From Marivita sp. (GTDB taxonomy: Bacteria > Pseudomonadota > Alphaproteobacteria > Rhodobacterales > Rhodobacteraceae), in NCBI RefSeq assembly GCF_022763305.1, contig NZ_JALEGT010000072.1, forward strand, positions 1-64,000: a stretch of DNA of 64,000 bases, read 5' to 3'. The notes under the pieces were generated by a model. The model was given only the letters and a program-made list of their open reading frames with translations, was not told the DNA's origin and searched no databases. Shown here in pieces: positions 22,153 through 31,935 of the stretch. The position numbers and the translations under genes are program-made. Numbering within the stretch: the first letter of the stretch is position 1; every line of letters starts with the position of its first letter.

Positions 22153-23598
22153 ATGAGACGTTTGCGGAGTGTGAAAATCGTGGCCACCCTTGGCCCCGCG
22201 TCAAGCAGCTACGAGATGATCCGGGCCCTGCACGAGGCCGGGGCAGATGTCTTTCGTCTGAACATGAGCCACGGCAGCCATGCCGAGATCGCCGAACGCC
22301 ACGCTACCATCCGAAAGGTCGAACAGGATCTCGACAGCACGATCGGCATTCTGGCCGATCTTCAGGGGCCGAAGCTGCGGGTCGGTGTCTTTGCAAATGG
22401 CGAGGAAGACCTTGTCGAAGGTGCCGCTTTCCGGCTCGACCTCGCGGACGAGGAGGGCAGCGCCTCGCGGGTCACGCTGCCCCACCCGGAGATCTTTGCC
22501 GCGCTCGAACCCGGTGCGCACCTGCTTGTGAATGATGGCAAAATCCGCCTTCGGGTCGAAGCCTGCGGTGCTGATTTCGCGGATTGCAAGGTCATCACCG
22601 GCGGTACGATTTCCAACCGCAAGGGCGTGAACGTGCCGGACGTGGTGTTGCCGCTCGCGGCACTGTCCGAAAAGGATCGCGACGATCTGGAATTCGTGGC
22701 CGATCTGGGTGTCGACTGGCTCGCGCTCAGTTTCGTGCAACGCGCGCAGGACGTGATCGAGGCGCGTGAGTTGTGCAAGGGCCGCGCGGCGATCCTGTCG
22801 AAGATCGAGAAGCCCGCAGGCGTCAAGGCTTTCGACGAAATCCTCGAGGTGTCCGACGGCATCATGGTGGCACGGGGCGATCTTGGTGTTGAACTTCCCG
22901 TTCAGAACGTGCCGCCGATTCAGAAGCGCCTGATCCGTCGCTGCCGTGCCGCTGCCAAGCCGGTGATCGTGGCGACGCAGATGCTCGAATCGATGATCGA
23001 GTCTCCCATGCCGACCCGGGCCGAGGTATCCGACGTGGCGACGGCGATCTACGAAGGGTCAGACGCAATCATGCTGTCCGCCGAATCCGCGGCCGGGGAT
23101 TACCCGGTCGAGGCTGTGACAACGATGAACAACGTCGCCGTCGAGGTGGAAAGCGATCCCACCTATACCGAGATCATCGAGGCGTCGCGTGCCGCGAAGC
23201 GCGCGACCGTGGCGGACGGCATTGTCGCCGCCGCCCGCGAGATTGCCGAGACAACGGATATCAAGGCGATCTGCTGTTATACATCTTCGGGAACAACCGC
23301 GCTTCTGACGGCGCGGGAACGTCCGCGTGTACCGATCATCGCCATGACCAATTCCGTACGCACCGCGCGCCGCCTTGCCCTGACTTGGGGAACGGAATGT
23401 GTCATCACGGGTGAACTCGAGCGCTTCAAGCAAGCGGTCGTGAACGCGGCCCGTGCCGCGCGGTCGGGCGGATATGCGGAGCCTGCGGATCAGATCCTCG
23501 TGACGGCCGGTGTGCCCTTCAACACGCCCGGCACGACGAACATTCTGCGCGTTGCGCCTTGTGACGAACGTTTGATCTACAACACCGATCCGGAGTAA
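22153..23598 (+). CDS. pyk: pyruvate kinase
   Basis: KIVATLGPASSSYEMIRALHEAGADVFRLNMSHG; IMVARGDLGVELP. Confidence 0.96.
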   Translation: MRRLRSVKIVATLGPASSSYEMIRALHEAGADVFRLNMSHGSHAEIAERHATIRKVEQDLDSTIGILADLQGPKLRVGVFANGEEDLVEGAAFRLDLADEEGSASRVTLPHPEIFAALEPGAHLLVNDGKIRLRVEACGADFADCKVITGGTISNRKGVNVPDVVLPLAALSEKDRDDLEFVADLGVDWLALSFVQRAQDVIEARELCKGRAAILSKIEKPAGVKAFDEILEVSDGIMVARGDLGVELPVQNVPPIQKRLIRRCRAAAKPVIVATQMLESMIESPMPTRAEVSDVATAIYEGSDAIMLSAESAAGDYPVEAVTTMNNVAVEVESDPTYTEIIEASRAAKRATVADGIVAAAREIAETTDIKAICCYTSSGTTALLTARERPRVPIIAMTNSVRTARRLALTWGTECVITGELERFKQAVVNAARAARSGGYAEPADQILVTAGVPFNTPGTTNILRVAPCDERLIYNTDPE

Positions 23599-23633
23599 TC
23601 TGTCCCACGTGTAACCAGTGGGAGCAGGGTGCA

Positions 23634-23855
23634 ATGGATCCTGACACGCTTTTTGTTATCGGCCTCGGGCTTGGGGTTCTGTCCATTCCCGCGGTCGTGT
23701 CCTCCATATCCAAAGGTGACAGGCCCCGGATCGCCACGATCACGCTCATGATCGCGGGAACGATGATCGTCTGGGCCATCTCGAATAAACCGGGGGGATA
23801 TTCGATCGAGAACATCCCCGCAGTCGTCGCCCGAGTGCTGAAGGACTTTACCTAG
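23634..23855 (+). CDS. small two-TM hypothetical protein
   Basis: 73 aa ORF downstream of pyk. Confidence 0.55.
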   Translation: MDPDTLFVIGLGLGVLSIPAVVSSISKGDRPRIATITLMIAGTMIVWAISNKPGGYSIENIPAVVARVLKDFT

Positions 23856-23931
23856 ACCCCGTTTGTTTTTGTGACGTTCGATCACAGTAGATCCATCAGG
23901 AATATGCCTTTAGCTATTCTCTGACATGCAG

Positions 23932-23958
23932 CGCCCGGCCCGCACAGGCGGCCGGGCG
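23932..23958 (+). terminator. GC-rich hairpin followed by a T-rich stretch in the leader of the CoA ligase
   Basis: CGCCCGGCC-CGCACAGGC-GGCCGGGCG then GTGTTTTG; about 22 nt before ATG 23980. Confidence 0.45.
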
Positions 23959-23979
23959 GTGTTTTGGGAGGAGGATGGG

Positions 23980-25701
23980 ATGACAGAGGACATGCGTCCT
24001 TGGACGGCATTTTACGGGCCGGCGGTCCGGAAGGACATCGATACAGCGTCGTATCGGACACTTGCGGATCTGATCCGCTCGGTCTCGGGAAGTTACGGGC
24101 AGGCGCCCGCTTTCACGACATGTTTGCCGAACGGCATGAACGGCACGCTGAGCTTTCAGCAGGTGGACGAGATGTCCGATGCCTTCGCGGTCTACCTTCG
24201 CAAAGTCGCCGGCCTTCGGCAGGGCGACCGGGTCGCGCTGCAGATGCCGAATTGCCTTTCCTTCCCGGTTGCCGCCTTCGGCATCCTCAAGGCGGGCTGT
24301 ATCCTAGTAAACGTGAACCCGCTCTATACGGCCGAGGAAATGGCCAAGCAGTTCACGGATGCGGAACCGCATGCGCTGGTCATCGTGGACATGTTCGCCG
24401 ACAAGATCCCGGCAGCCACCCAAGGACATCCGATCCCAAACATCATTGTCACGCGGGTTGCCGAATTCCTGCCCTCCTTGCCACGCGGGATTGTCGGCCT
24501 GGTGCAGAAGCACTGGGACAAGTCCGTCAAGCCGGTCGAAGTGGCCCATATCCGCCTGCCCGATGCGTTGGCCGCTGGGCGTGATCACATGCAGCGTGAA
24601 CGCATTGCGCCGGATGTCTATTCTCAGAGCGTCGATGCGCATGACGTGGCCTGCCTTCAGTATACCGGCGGTACGACCGGCGTGGCCAAGGGCGCGATGC
24701 TGACCCATGCCAATCTCATCATGAACATGGAACAGACGATGGAGATGCTGGAGGGTGTCGAGAAGGGCAGGGAAACCGCCCTGACTGCGCTGCCGCTCTA
24801 TCACATCTTCGCCTTCACGGTGAACATGCTGGCGTTCTACTGGCTCGGTGCGCGCAACATCCTGATCCCGAACCCCCGGCCCTTGTCGAACCTCAAGCGG
24901 GCGTTCGAGAACTACAAGATCACCTGGATGAGCGGGGTGAACACGTTGTTCAACGGTCTGACGAACGAGGTTTGGTTCACCGACAGCCCGCCCAAGTATC
25001 TCAAGTTTTCCTCTGCCGGCGGCATGGCGCTTCAGGCCGCTGTGGCACAGAAATGGGAAGGGATCACCGGAAAACCTGTCCTGCAGGGCTACGGTCTCAC
25101 CGAAACCTCGCCGGTTCTGACGTTCAATCCTTTGGGAAAAACGCGGGATGGCTCCATCGGGATCCCGGTGCCCGGCACGATGGTGGCCTGTCTGGATGAG
25201 AGCGGCCAGCCCGTGGCACAGGGCGAAACCGGCGAGATCGCGGCCAAAGGCCCGCAGATCATGGCCGGGTACTGGAACAAGCCTGATGAAACCGCACATG
25301 CCCTACGTGATGGATGGTTCCTGACCGGCGACATCGGTGTCATGGACCCGGATGGGTATTTCCGTATTGTCGACCGCAAGAAGGACATGGTGGTTGTTTC
25401 CGGCTTCAACGTCTATCCGAACGAGGTCGAGGACTGCCTTGCCGGACATCCCGGCATCCTTGAGGCAGCGGTGATCGGCGTGCCAGACGATGCCACCGGC
25501 GAAGCGGTGAAGGCTTTTGTCGTAAAACGCGACAGCGGGTTGTCCGAGGCTGACATCCGCGCCCACTGCAAGGCGCATCTGACCGCCTACAAGGTGCCCA
25601 AGCGGGTCGAATTCCGCGATGAGTTGCCGAAATCGAACGTTGGTAAAATCCTCAGAAAAGACCTGCGCGCCGAGGAACTGGCCCGCATCGCGGCGGAGTA
25701 A
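23980..25701 (+). CDS. long-chain fatty acid--CoA ligase (AMP-binding)
   Basis: QYTGGTTGVAKGAMLTHANL; GYGLTETSPVL; DRKKDMVVVSGFNVYPNEVE. Confidence 0.93.
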   Translation: MTEDMRPWTAFYGPAVRKDIDTASYRTLADLIRSVSGSYGQAPAFTTCLPNGMNGTLSFQQVDEMSDAFAVYLRKVAGLRQGDRVALQMPNCLSFPVAAFGILKAGCILVNVNPLYTAEEMAKQFTDAEPHALVIVDMFADKIPAATQGHPIPNIIVTRVAEFLPSLPRGIVGLVQKHWDKSVKPVEVAHIRLPDALAAGRDHMQRERIAPDVYSQSVDAHDVACLQYTGGTTGVAKGAMLTHANLIMNMEQTMEMLEGVEKGRETALTALPLYHIFAFTVNMLAFYWLGARNILIPNPRPLSNLKRAFENYKITWMSGVNTLFNGLTNEVWFTDSPPKYLKFSSAGGMALQAAVAQKWEGITGKPVLQGYGLTETSPVLTFNPLGKTRDGSIGIPVPGTMVACLDESGQPVAQGETGEIAAKGPQIMAGYWNKPDETAHALRDGWFLTGDIGVMDPDGYFRIVDRKKDMVVVSGFNVYPNEVEDCLAGHPGILEAAVIGVPDDATGEAVKAFVVKRDSGLSEADIRAHCKAHLTAYKVPKRVEFRDELPKSNVGKILRKDLRAEELARIAAE

Positions 25702-25706
25702 TCGGC

Positions 25707-26588
25707 ATGGTTGGAGCTTTCGAACAGGCGCTGCTGGCGCTGATGATCTTCGTCATCATGCTGGGCATGGGCGCATCCCTCACGCCGCGCGATTTCTATC
25801 TGGCCCTGCGGCGGCCCTATGGCCTCGCCATCGGCGTGATCTCGCAATACGGGTTTATGCCATTGATCGGGTTTCTTCTGGCGACCTTTCTGGTCGTTCC
25901 CGAAGCCATCGCGCTGGGCATTCTCATCATGGCCTGTATGCCGGGTGGGACGACCTCGAACATCTTTACCTACTTCTCCAAGGGCAATCTGGCGCTGTCG
26001 GTTCTGATGACGGTGACATCGACCGTGACCGGGGTCGTGATGATTCCGCTGGTGCTGCTGCTCTACGCGTCTGCGCTCGATCTCGAGATCCCGCGCGAGA
26101 ACATCATCGTCACGCTGGTTCTGCTGCTGGTTCCGGTGGCCATCGGGATGGTGCTGCGGAAACTGAGCGCAAATGTGGGCGCTGTGACGGAATTCTTCGG
26201 GTCTGCGCTGGCGCTTTTCTTCATCATCTTCCTGATGGTCAGCTGGATTCCGCGAAACTGGCAGTTCCTTCTGGAAACGACGTCCGCCACGTATGTTGCC
26301 TCGATTGGGCTGGGGCTGTTCGGGATCACCATCGGCTATCTGTTCGCCCGCGCGCTGCGGCTGCATCCCCGGAATGCGCGGACCGTGGCGCTTGAGACCG
26401 GTATCCAGAACGGGCCGCTGGCGATTGCCATCATCGTCTTCACCTTCGAGGGGGCCGAGGCGCAGGCGATCATGGCGGTTCCGGTGCTCTATTCGCTCTT
26501 CATCGTGATCGTTTCGACCTGCGTGACATTGGTGTTCCGCCGCGCCAATACGGCGGCTGAGCAGAAAATACCCGACAGCCTGCTTTGA
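25707..26588 (+). CDS. bile acid:sodium symporter family transporter
   Basis: MLGMGASLTPRDF; MACMPGGTTSNIFTYFSKGNLALS; ETGIQNGPLAI. Confidence 0.87.
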   Translation: MVGAFEQALLALMIFVIMLGMGASLTPRDFYLALRRPYGLAIGVISQYGFMPLIGFLLATFLVVPEAIALGILIMACMPGGTTSNIFTYFSKGNLALSVLMTVTSTVTGVVMIPLVLLLYASALDLEIPRENIIVTLVLLLVPVAIGMVLRKLSANVGAVTEFFGSALALFFIIFLMVSWIPRNWQFLLETTSATYVASIGLGLFGITIGYLFARALRLHPRNARTVALETGIQNGPLAIAIIVFTFEGAEAQAIMAVPVLYSLFIVIVSTCVTLVFRRANTAAEQKIPDSLL

Positions 26589-26699
26589 AACAGTTGCATT
26601 GCCCTCAAACCCCGCCTATACGGCGCGCTCTACCCGCGGGACCGGTCGAGTTGGCATACCGAGTCGCGCGTTAAACCGACCCAAGTACAGGAGACGGAA

Positions 26700-26900
26700 A
26701 TGCCGAAGATGAAGACGAAGTCGAGCTGCAAAAAGCGGTTCAAGGTGACGGCCACGGGCCGCATCAAGGCGGGTCAGGCCGGCAAGCGCCATGGCATGAT
26801 CAAGCGCCACAAGAAGTTCATCCGCGATGCGCGCGGAACAACCACGCTGTCCAAGCCTGATGAAGGTATCATCAAGCCGATGATGCCCTACGCGCGCTAA
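26700..26900 (+). CDS. rpmI: 50S ribosomal protein L35
   Basis: [33 protein letters not shown]. Confidence 0.97.
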   Translation: MPKMKTKSSCKKRFKVTATGRIKAGQAGKRHGMIKRHKKFIRDARGTTTLSKPDEGIIKPMMPYAR

Positions 26901-26912
26901 GGAGGAAGAACC

Positions 26913-27278
26913 ATGTCCCGAGTAAAAGGCGGAACCACCACACACGCCCGTCACAAGAAGGTCATCAAGGCCGCCAAAGGTTACTATGGCCGCCGCAAGA
27001 ACACCTTCAAGGTTGCACGTCAGGCCGTCGACAAGGCCAACCAGTACGCCACACGCGACCGCAAGAACCGCAAGCGCAATTTCCGTGCGCTGTGGATCCA
27101 GCGGATCAACGCGGCTGTGCGTCTGCATGACGAAGCGCTGACATATTCCCGCTTCATCAACGGCCTGAACCTAGCCGGCATCGAAGTGGACCGCAAAGTG
27201 CTGGCCGATCTGGCCGTGCACGAGCCCGAAGCCTTCGGCGCAATCGTCGCCCAGGCCAAAGGCGCGCTGGCCGCATAA
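26913..27278 (+). CDS. rplT: 50S ribosomal protein L20
   Basis: [30 protein letters not shown]. Confidence 0.97.
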   Translation: MSRVKGGTTTHARHKKVIKAAKGYYGRRKNTFKVARQAVDKANQYATRDRKNRKRNFRALWIQRINAAVRLHDEALTYSRFINGLNLAGIEVDRKVLADLAVHEPEAFGAIVAQAKGALAA

Positions 27279-27301
27279 GCGACCCACAATAATAAGCTTT
27301 G

Positions 27302-27331
27302 AAAGCCCTGCCGGACTGGCGGGGCTTTTTT
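27302..27331 (+). terminator. intrinsic terminator of rpmI-rplT
   Basis: AAAGCCCTGCC-GGACT-GGCGGGGCTTTTTT. Confidence 0.9.
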
Positions 27332-27365
27332 GATTCTCCGGATGGCATACCGGATTTTGCCGAAT

Positions 27366-27379
27366 TGATAACGCTACCA
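27366..27379. promoter_or_regulatory. LacI-family-like operator TGATAACGCTACCA
   Basis: Imperfect palindrome (10/14 self-complementary; TGrTArCGyTAyCA) about 70 bp before the monooxygenase. Confidence 0.4.
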
Positions 27380-27450
27380 AAGTTTCCCTAGCGTCATGGG
27401 GGCGCTCTTGGCACTTTCGGATCAGAACAGCAAAAATCTGGGAGGAATTT

Positions 27451-29250
27451 ATGCTCGACTCGACACTGTCCGATACAACGCAGGCCTTTCTTGATGAATT
27501 CGGGAAAGCGCTGGAAGAGGGCGACATCGCCCGCGCGCGCGAGATGTTCGCGGATGATTGCTACTGGCGCGATCTCGTCACCTTCACCTGGAACATCAAG
27601 ACAGTCGAAGGCAAGGATCAGGTCGCGGACATGCTGAAACATCAGCTTGGCACGACCAAACCACACAACTGGTCCATCGCCGAAGGTGAAGTGGTGACCG
27701 AGGATGGTGGCATCGTGACCGCCTGGATCACCTTCGAGACCGAAGTTGCACGGGGCTATGGTCTGATCCGGCTGCGCGAAGGAAAGATTTGGACGCTGTT
27801 GACCACAATGGTCGAGTTGAAGGGTTACGAAGAACCCAAGGGATTTGCCCGTCCTCTGGGCGCCAATCATGGCGCGGGCAAGAACCGGACCACGTGGCTT
27901 GAAGAGCGGCAGCGCGAAGAGGCCGAGCTGGGCTACACCACCCAACCCTATTGCGTGATCATCGGCGGCGGACAGGGCGGCATCGCCTTGGGCGCGCGGC
28001 TGCGCCAGCTTGGGGTACCGACGATCATCGTCGAAAAGAACGACCGCCCCGGCGACAGTTGGCGCAACCGCTACAAGTCGCTCTGCCTGCACGACCCAGT
28101 CTGGTACGACCATCTGCCCTACATCAAGTTCCCCGAGAACTGGCCCATCTTCAGTCCCAAGGACAAGATCGGTGACTGGCTGGAAATGTACACCAAGGTG
28201 ATGGAGCTGAATTACTGGACCCGCACCACCGCCAAGTCCGCCAGCTTTGACGAAGCCAGCGGCGAATGGACCGTGGTCGTCGACCGCGACGGGCAAGAGG
28301 TTGTCCTTAGGCCCAAGCAACTTGTCATGGCAACCGGCATGTCCGGCAAGGCCCGGATGCCCGATTTCCCCGGCATGGACAAATTCAAGGGCGACCAGCA
28401 CCATTCGTCCAAACACCCCGGCCCTGATGCCTACAAGGGCAAGAAAGCGGTGGTCATCGGTTCGAACAATTCGGCGCACGACATTTGTGCCGCCCTTTGG
28501 GAAAACGACGTCGATGTCACGATGGTGCAGCGGTCCTCGACCCATATCGTGCGCTCGGACACGCTGATGGAGGTGGGGCTTGGGGCGCTCTATTCTGAAG
28601 AAGCGGTGGCAAACGGCGTGACCACGGAAAAGGCGGACCTGATCTTTGCCTCGTTGCCTTACGCGATCCTGCATGAATTCCAGATCCCCGCCTATGCCGA
28701 AATGAAAAAGCGGGATGCGGACTTTTACGAGGGGCTGGAAAAAGCGGGCTTCTGGCTTGACTGGGGCGACGACGACAGCGGTCTTTTCATGAAATACCTG
28801 CGCCGCGGGTCAGGCTATTACATCGACATCGGGGCCAGCCAGTTGATCATCGACGGAAAGATCAAGCTCAAGCGGGGACAGGTGGTCGAAGTCGACGAGA
28901 CCGGCGTGATCCTTGACGATGGCACCCATCTGGATGCGGATGTGATCGTCTATGCCACGGGTTACAACTCGATGAACGGCTGGGTGGCCGATCTGATGGG
29001 GCAGGACAAAGCCGACCAACTCGGCAAGGTCTGGGGCCTGGGGTCGGACACCACCAAGGATCCCGGCCCATGGGAAGGCGAACAGCGCAACATGTGGAAA
29101 CCCACGCAGGTTCCGAACCTTTGGATGCACGGCGGCAACCTGCATCAGTCGCGCCACTATTCACAGTTCCTCGCCCTGCAGATCAAAGCCCGGATGGAAG
29201 GCATTCCAACCCCGGTCTACGCGCTGCAAGAGGTGCATCACACGTCGTGA
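27451..29250 (+). CDS. NAD(P)/FAD-dependent (YUCCA-like) flavin monooxygenase with N-terminal NTF2/SnoaL-like domain
   Basis: CVIIGGGQGGIALGARLRQLG; KGDQHHSSKHPG FMO-type motif; VVIGSNNSAHDICAAL; N-terminal ~130 aa precedes the first Rossmann motif. Confidence 0.88.
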   Translation: MLDSTLSDTTQAFLDEFGKALEEGDIARAREMFADDCYWRDLVTFTWNIKTVEGKDQVADMLKHQLGTTKPHNWSIAEGEVVTEDGGIVTAWITFETEVARGYGLIRLREGKIWTLLTTMVELKGYEEPKGFARPLGANHGAGKNRTTWLEERQREEAELGYTTQPYCVIIGGGQGGIALGARLRQLGVPTIIVEKNDRPGDSWRNRYKSLCLHDPVWYDHLPYIKFPENWPIFSPKDKIGDWLEMYTKVMELNYWTRTTAKSASFDEASGEWTVVVDRDGQEVVLRPKQLVMATGMSGKARMPDFPGMDKFKGDQHHSSKHPGPDAYKGKKAVVIGSNNSAHDICAALWENDVDVTMVQRSSTHIVRSDTLMEVGLGALYSEEAVANGVTTEKADLIFASLPYAILHEFQIPAYAEMKKRDADFYEGLEKAGFWLDWGDDDSGLFMKYLRRGSGYYIDIGASQLIIDGKIKLKRGQVVEVDETGVILDDGTHLDADVIVYATGYNSMNGWVADLMGQDKADQLGKVWGLGSDTTKDPGPWEGEQRNMWKPTQVPNLWMHGGNLHQSRHYSQFLALQIKARMEGIPTPVYALQEVHHTS

Positions 29251-29259
29251 TATCGGCAT

Positions 29260-29284
29260 GGGGCGGGCCCGCTAAGTCCGCCCC
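29260..29284 (+). terminator. hairpin after monooxygenase
   Basis: GGGGCGG-N11-CCGCCCC 7-bp stem. Confidence 0.45.
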
Positions 29285-29350
29285 ACTGCACGGAGTCGTG
29301 ACAGCGGTCTTCTGGACACCCAGACGTGGGGCGTTACACCCAAATGCATG

Positions 29351-30325
29351 ATGCACCGACGTAGATTCCTGACAACGACAGCCGCCGCGCTGTCCACTCC
29401 CTACCTTGCGCGGGCGCAGACCGACGACCTGCGGAGTGCGATTGACGCCCTGCCGCAGCTGCATTCCATTCAGGTCAGCAAGGGCGACGAAACCTTATTG
29501 GCCGAGGCGCCTCGCGGGCCCGGACTTGACCGGCTTGCGAATATCAAATCCTGTTCCAAGAGCATCGTGGCGCTCTTGCTGGGGGCGGCCATCGACCGTG
29601 GCGAGGTGGGTTCGGTCCAAGCGCCGCTCTCCGAAGTTGCGCCGAACATCCTGCCTGCCAACGCAACGCCGGGGGTAGAGGCCATCACGCTTGAGGATCT
29701 TGTCACGCTGCGCGCCGGTCTGGAGCGCACCTCGGGCGGGAACTACGGTGCATGGGTCAGTTCCCGCAACTGGCTGGCCGATGCGCTGTCACGGCCAATG
29801 GTGGCCGAACCCGGTGGACAGATGCTCTATTCGACCGGATCGACCCATATCCTGGGCGCGGCCCTGACCGAGGCCACAGGGCAGAGCCTCTTGGCGCAGG
29901 CACGTGAGCGGATTGGACGGCCCTTGAGTATCGAAATCCCCCCTTGGACCCGCGACCCGCAGGGCTACTACATGGGCGGCAACGAAATGGCGCTGCGTCC
30001 GACGGCCATGCTGAAAATTGCAATGCTGATGCGGGACGGTGGGCAATACGAGGCTGCGCAGGTGATCACGGAAAGCTGGGTGGCTGCGTCCACCCGACCC
30101 TATGCCCGGTTGCCTTGGTCCGGCCTGTCCTACGGCTACGGCTGGTTCCTGTCGCCGTCGGGCTACACGCTGGCGCGCGGCTATGGCGGCCAGATCATCG
30201 CAGCGCACAAGTCGCGCAACCTTGCGGTGGCGATCACCTCCGATCCGACGCAACCCGCTCGCTCCGGAGGCTATTTCGGCGATCTCATGAGCCTTCTGGA
30301 TGGACCGGTCCTGGCCTTGGGCTGA
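29351..30325 (+). CDS. serine hydrolase (class C beta-lactamase-like), Tat-like signal
   Basis: MHRRRFLTTTAAALS; SCSKSIVALLLGAAID (SxxK); YSTGSTHILG. Confidence 0.85.
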   Translation: MHRRRFLTTTAAALSTPYLARAQTDDLRSAIDALPQLHSIQVSKGDETLLAEAPRGPGLDRLANIKSCSKSIVALLLGAAIDRGEVGSVQAPLSEVAPNILPANATPGVEAITLEDLVTLRAGLERTSGGNYGAWVSSRNWLADALSRPMVAEPGGQMLYSTGSTHILGAALTEATGQSLLAQARERIGRPLSIEIPPWTRDPQGYYMGGNEMALRPTAMLKIAMLMRDGGQYEAAQVITESWVAASTRPYARLPWSGLSYGYGWFLSPSGYTLARGYGGQIIAAHKSRNLAVAITSDPTQPARSGGYFGDLMSLLDGPVLALG

Positions 30326-30393
30326 CGCAAAGCCTGCTTGCTTTCGCCCCTGCGCTCCGCAAGATGCGCGGATACGAACCGTGCGGAGTCACC

Positions 30394-31878
30394 ATGCCCA
30401 CAGCCCCCCTCTGGCTGCTTGTTGCCCTTCAGGCCACCGTCTCCGCTGCGTCGATGGTGGTCGAAATCGTCGCCGGGCGCATGTTGGCACCCTATGTCGG
30501 GATGTCCCTTTACACGTGGACTTCGGTGATTGCCGTTGTGCTGGCGGGCTTTTCCGCCGGACATTGGTGGGGTGGTCGATTGGCAGACCGCCCCGGTATC
30601 AACCCGATGGTTGCCACAGGTTGGGCGCTGGTTGCGGCGGCGGTCACGACGGCGCTGGCGGGTGTTGCGTTGCGTGCTTCGGCTGAAACGGTGCTGTCCG
30701 CCTTCCCGCAACCGGTCTGGGGGATCACCGGGCTGACGCTGGCGGCGTTCTTTCTGCCTTCGCTGTTCGCGGGCATCCCTGCGCCCTTGCTGACGCAGGT
30801 GTCGCTTTCCGGGCCATCCCGGCAAGGGCAGGCCTTGGGGGCGATGTTCGCATCCGGTGCCATCGGGGCGATCCTGGGAACGCTGCTTGCGGGCTTCGTG
30901 TTTATCTCGTGGCTTGGCAGCCTCTGGACCCTGGCGACCGTGACCGTGGTTTATGCACTCGGCGCCGGGCTGTGTTTTGCTCTTGGACGGCGCTTGCGCA
31001 TGGTCCACGCGGCCGGTCTTGTGGCGCTGGTCGGCTTCGCGCTGACCGCTGCGCTGTCGAAGGGACCATGCACCATCGAGAGCCGCTATTTCTGTCTGCA
31101 ATCCGTCGATGTCTCGGCCGATCCGTCACACCCGACACGTGCCATGGTGATCGACCATCTCGTCCACGGGATTTCGGCCCAAGATGCGCCGGATGTCATG
31201 TTCACCGATCATGCCGCGATGCTGGACGCTTTGACCCGCCTTCGCGCCCCGACAGCGGACCCCGCCACGTTCCATATCGGCGGCGGCAATTACGCGCTGC
31301 CTCGGGCCTTCGCTCATCGCGGGTTTACGCAGACCACCGTTGCCGAAATTGATCCGGCGGTCACTGAGCTGGCTCAACGGGACTTCTGGCTCGATCCAAC
31401 GCAGCTGCGTGTCCTTCACATGGACGCGCGACGGGCGCTTCTGACCGAAGATCATCGATATGACGTGGTGATCGGGGACGCCTTCACCGACACAGCCGTG
31501 CCGCAGCACCTTGTCACGGCTGAATTCTTCCAACTGATCCGCGACCGCCTCACGTCTGACGGCACCTATCTGATGAACGTGATCGACTATTCGGATCGGA
31601 TGCAGGCGGTGGGCAGTCTTGTGCGGACCCTGCGTGACGTGTTCCCGGTAGTCGAAGTCTGGGCTGAAGCGCGGCGGCCTGTGCCAGGAGAGCGAGTGGT
31701 CATGGTGATTGCGGCGGGGAGAACCGAAACACCGACCAACAGCTTCACGGCACCGGCGCCGGAACAAACGACCTTTGCGGCGCTGGGGCCGGCTTTTGTG
31801 GATCAGCTTGCCGCAGCTGGCGTCTATCTGACAGACGACTATGCGCCGATAGATCGTCTGGTCGGACCGCGCGATTGA
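30394..31878 (+). CDS. fused membrane/spermidine synthase-like protein
   Basis: N-terminal TM region (EIVAGRMLAPYVGMSLYTWTSVI), C-terminal methyltransferase fold (TFHIGGGNYALPRAFAHRG; DVVIGDAFTDTAVPQHL). Confidence 0.87.
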   Translation: MPTAPLWLLVALQATVSAASMVVEIVAGRMLAPYVGMSLYTWTSVIAVVLAGFSAGHWWGGRLADRPGINPMVATGWALVAAAVTTALAGVALRASAETVLSAFPQPVWGITGLTLAAFFLPSLFAGIPAPLLTQVSLSGPSRQGQALGAMFASGAIGAILGTLLAGFVFISWLGSLWTLATVTVVYALGAGLCFALGRRLRMVHAAGLVALVGFALTAALSKGPCTIESRYFCLQSVDVSADPSHPTRAMVIDHLVHGISAQDAPDVMFTDHAAMLDALTRLRAPTADPATFHIGGGNYALPRAFAHRGFTQTTVAEIDPAVTELAQRDFWLDPTQLRVLHMDARRALLTEDHRYDVVIGDAFTDTAVPQHLVTAEFFQLIRDRLTSDGTYLMNVIDYSDRMQAVGSLVRTLRDVFPVVEVWAEARRPVPGERVVMVIAAGRTETPTNSFTAPAPEQTTFAALGPAFVDQLAAAGVYLTDDYAPIDRLVGPRD

Positions 31879-31899
31879 CGTGACCCGACCAGACCCATG

Positions 31900-31926
31900 C
31901 CAGCGCCCTCGCCGGAGAGGCGCTGG
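31900..31926. terminator. hairpin between convergent genes
   Basis: CCAGCGCC-CTCGCCGGAGA-GGCGCTGG, perfect 8-bp stem. Confidence 0.6.
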
Positions 31927-31935
31927 ATGTTTGTG

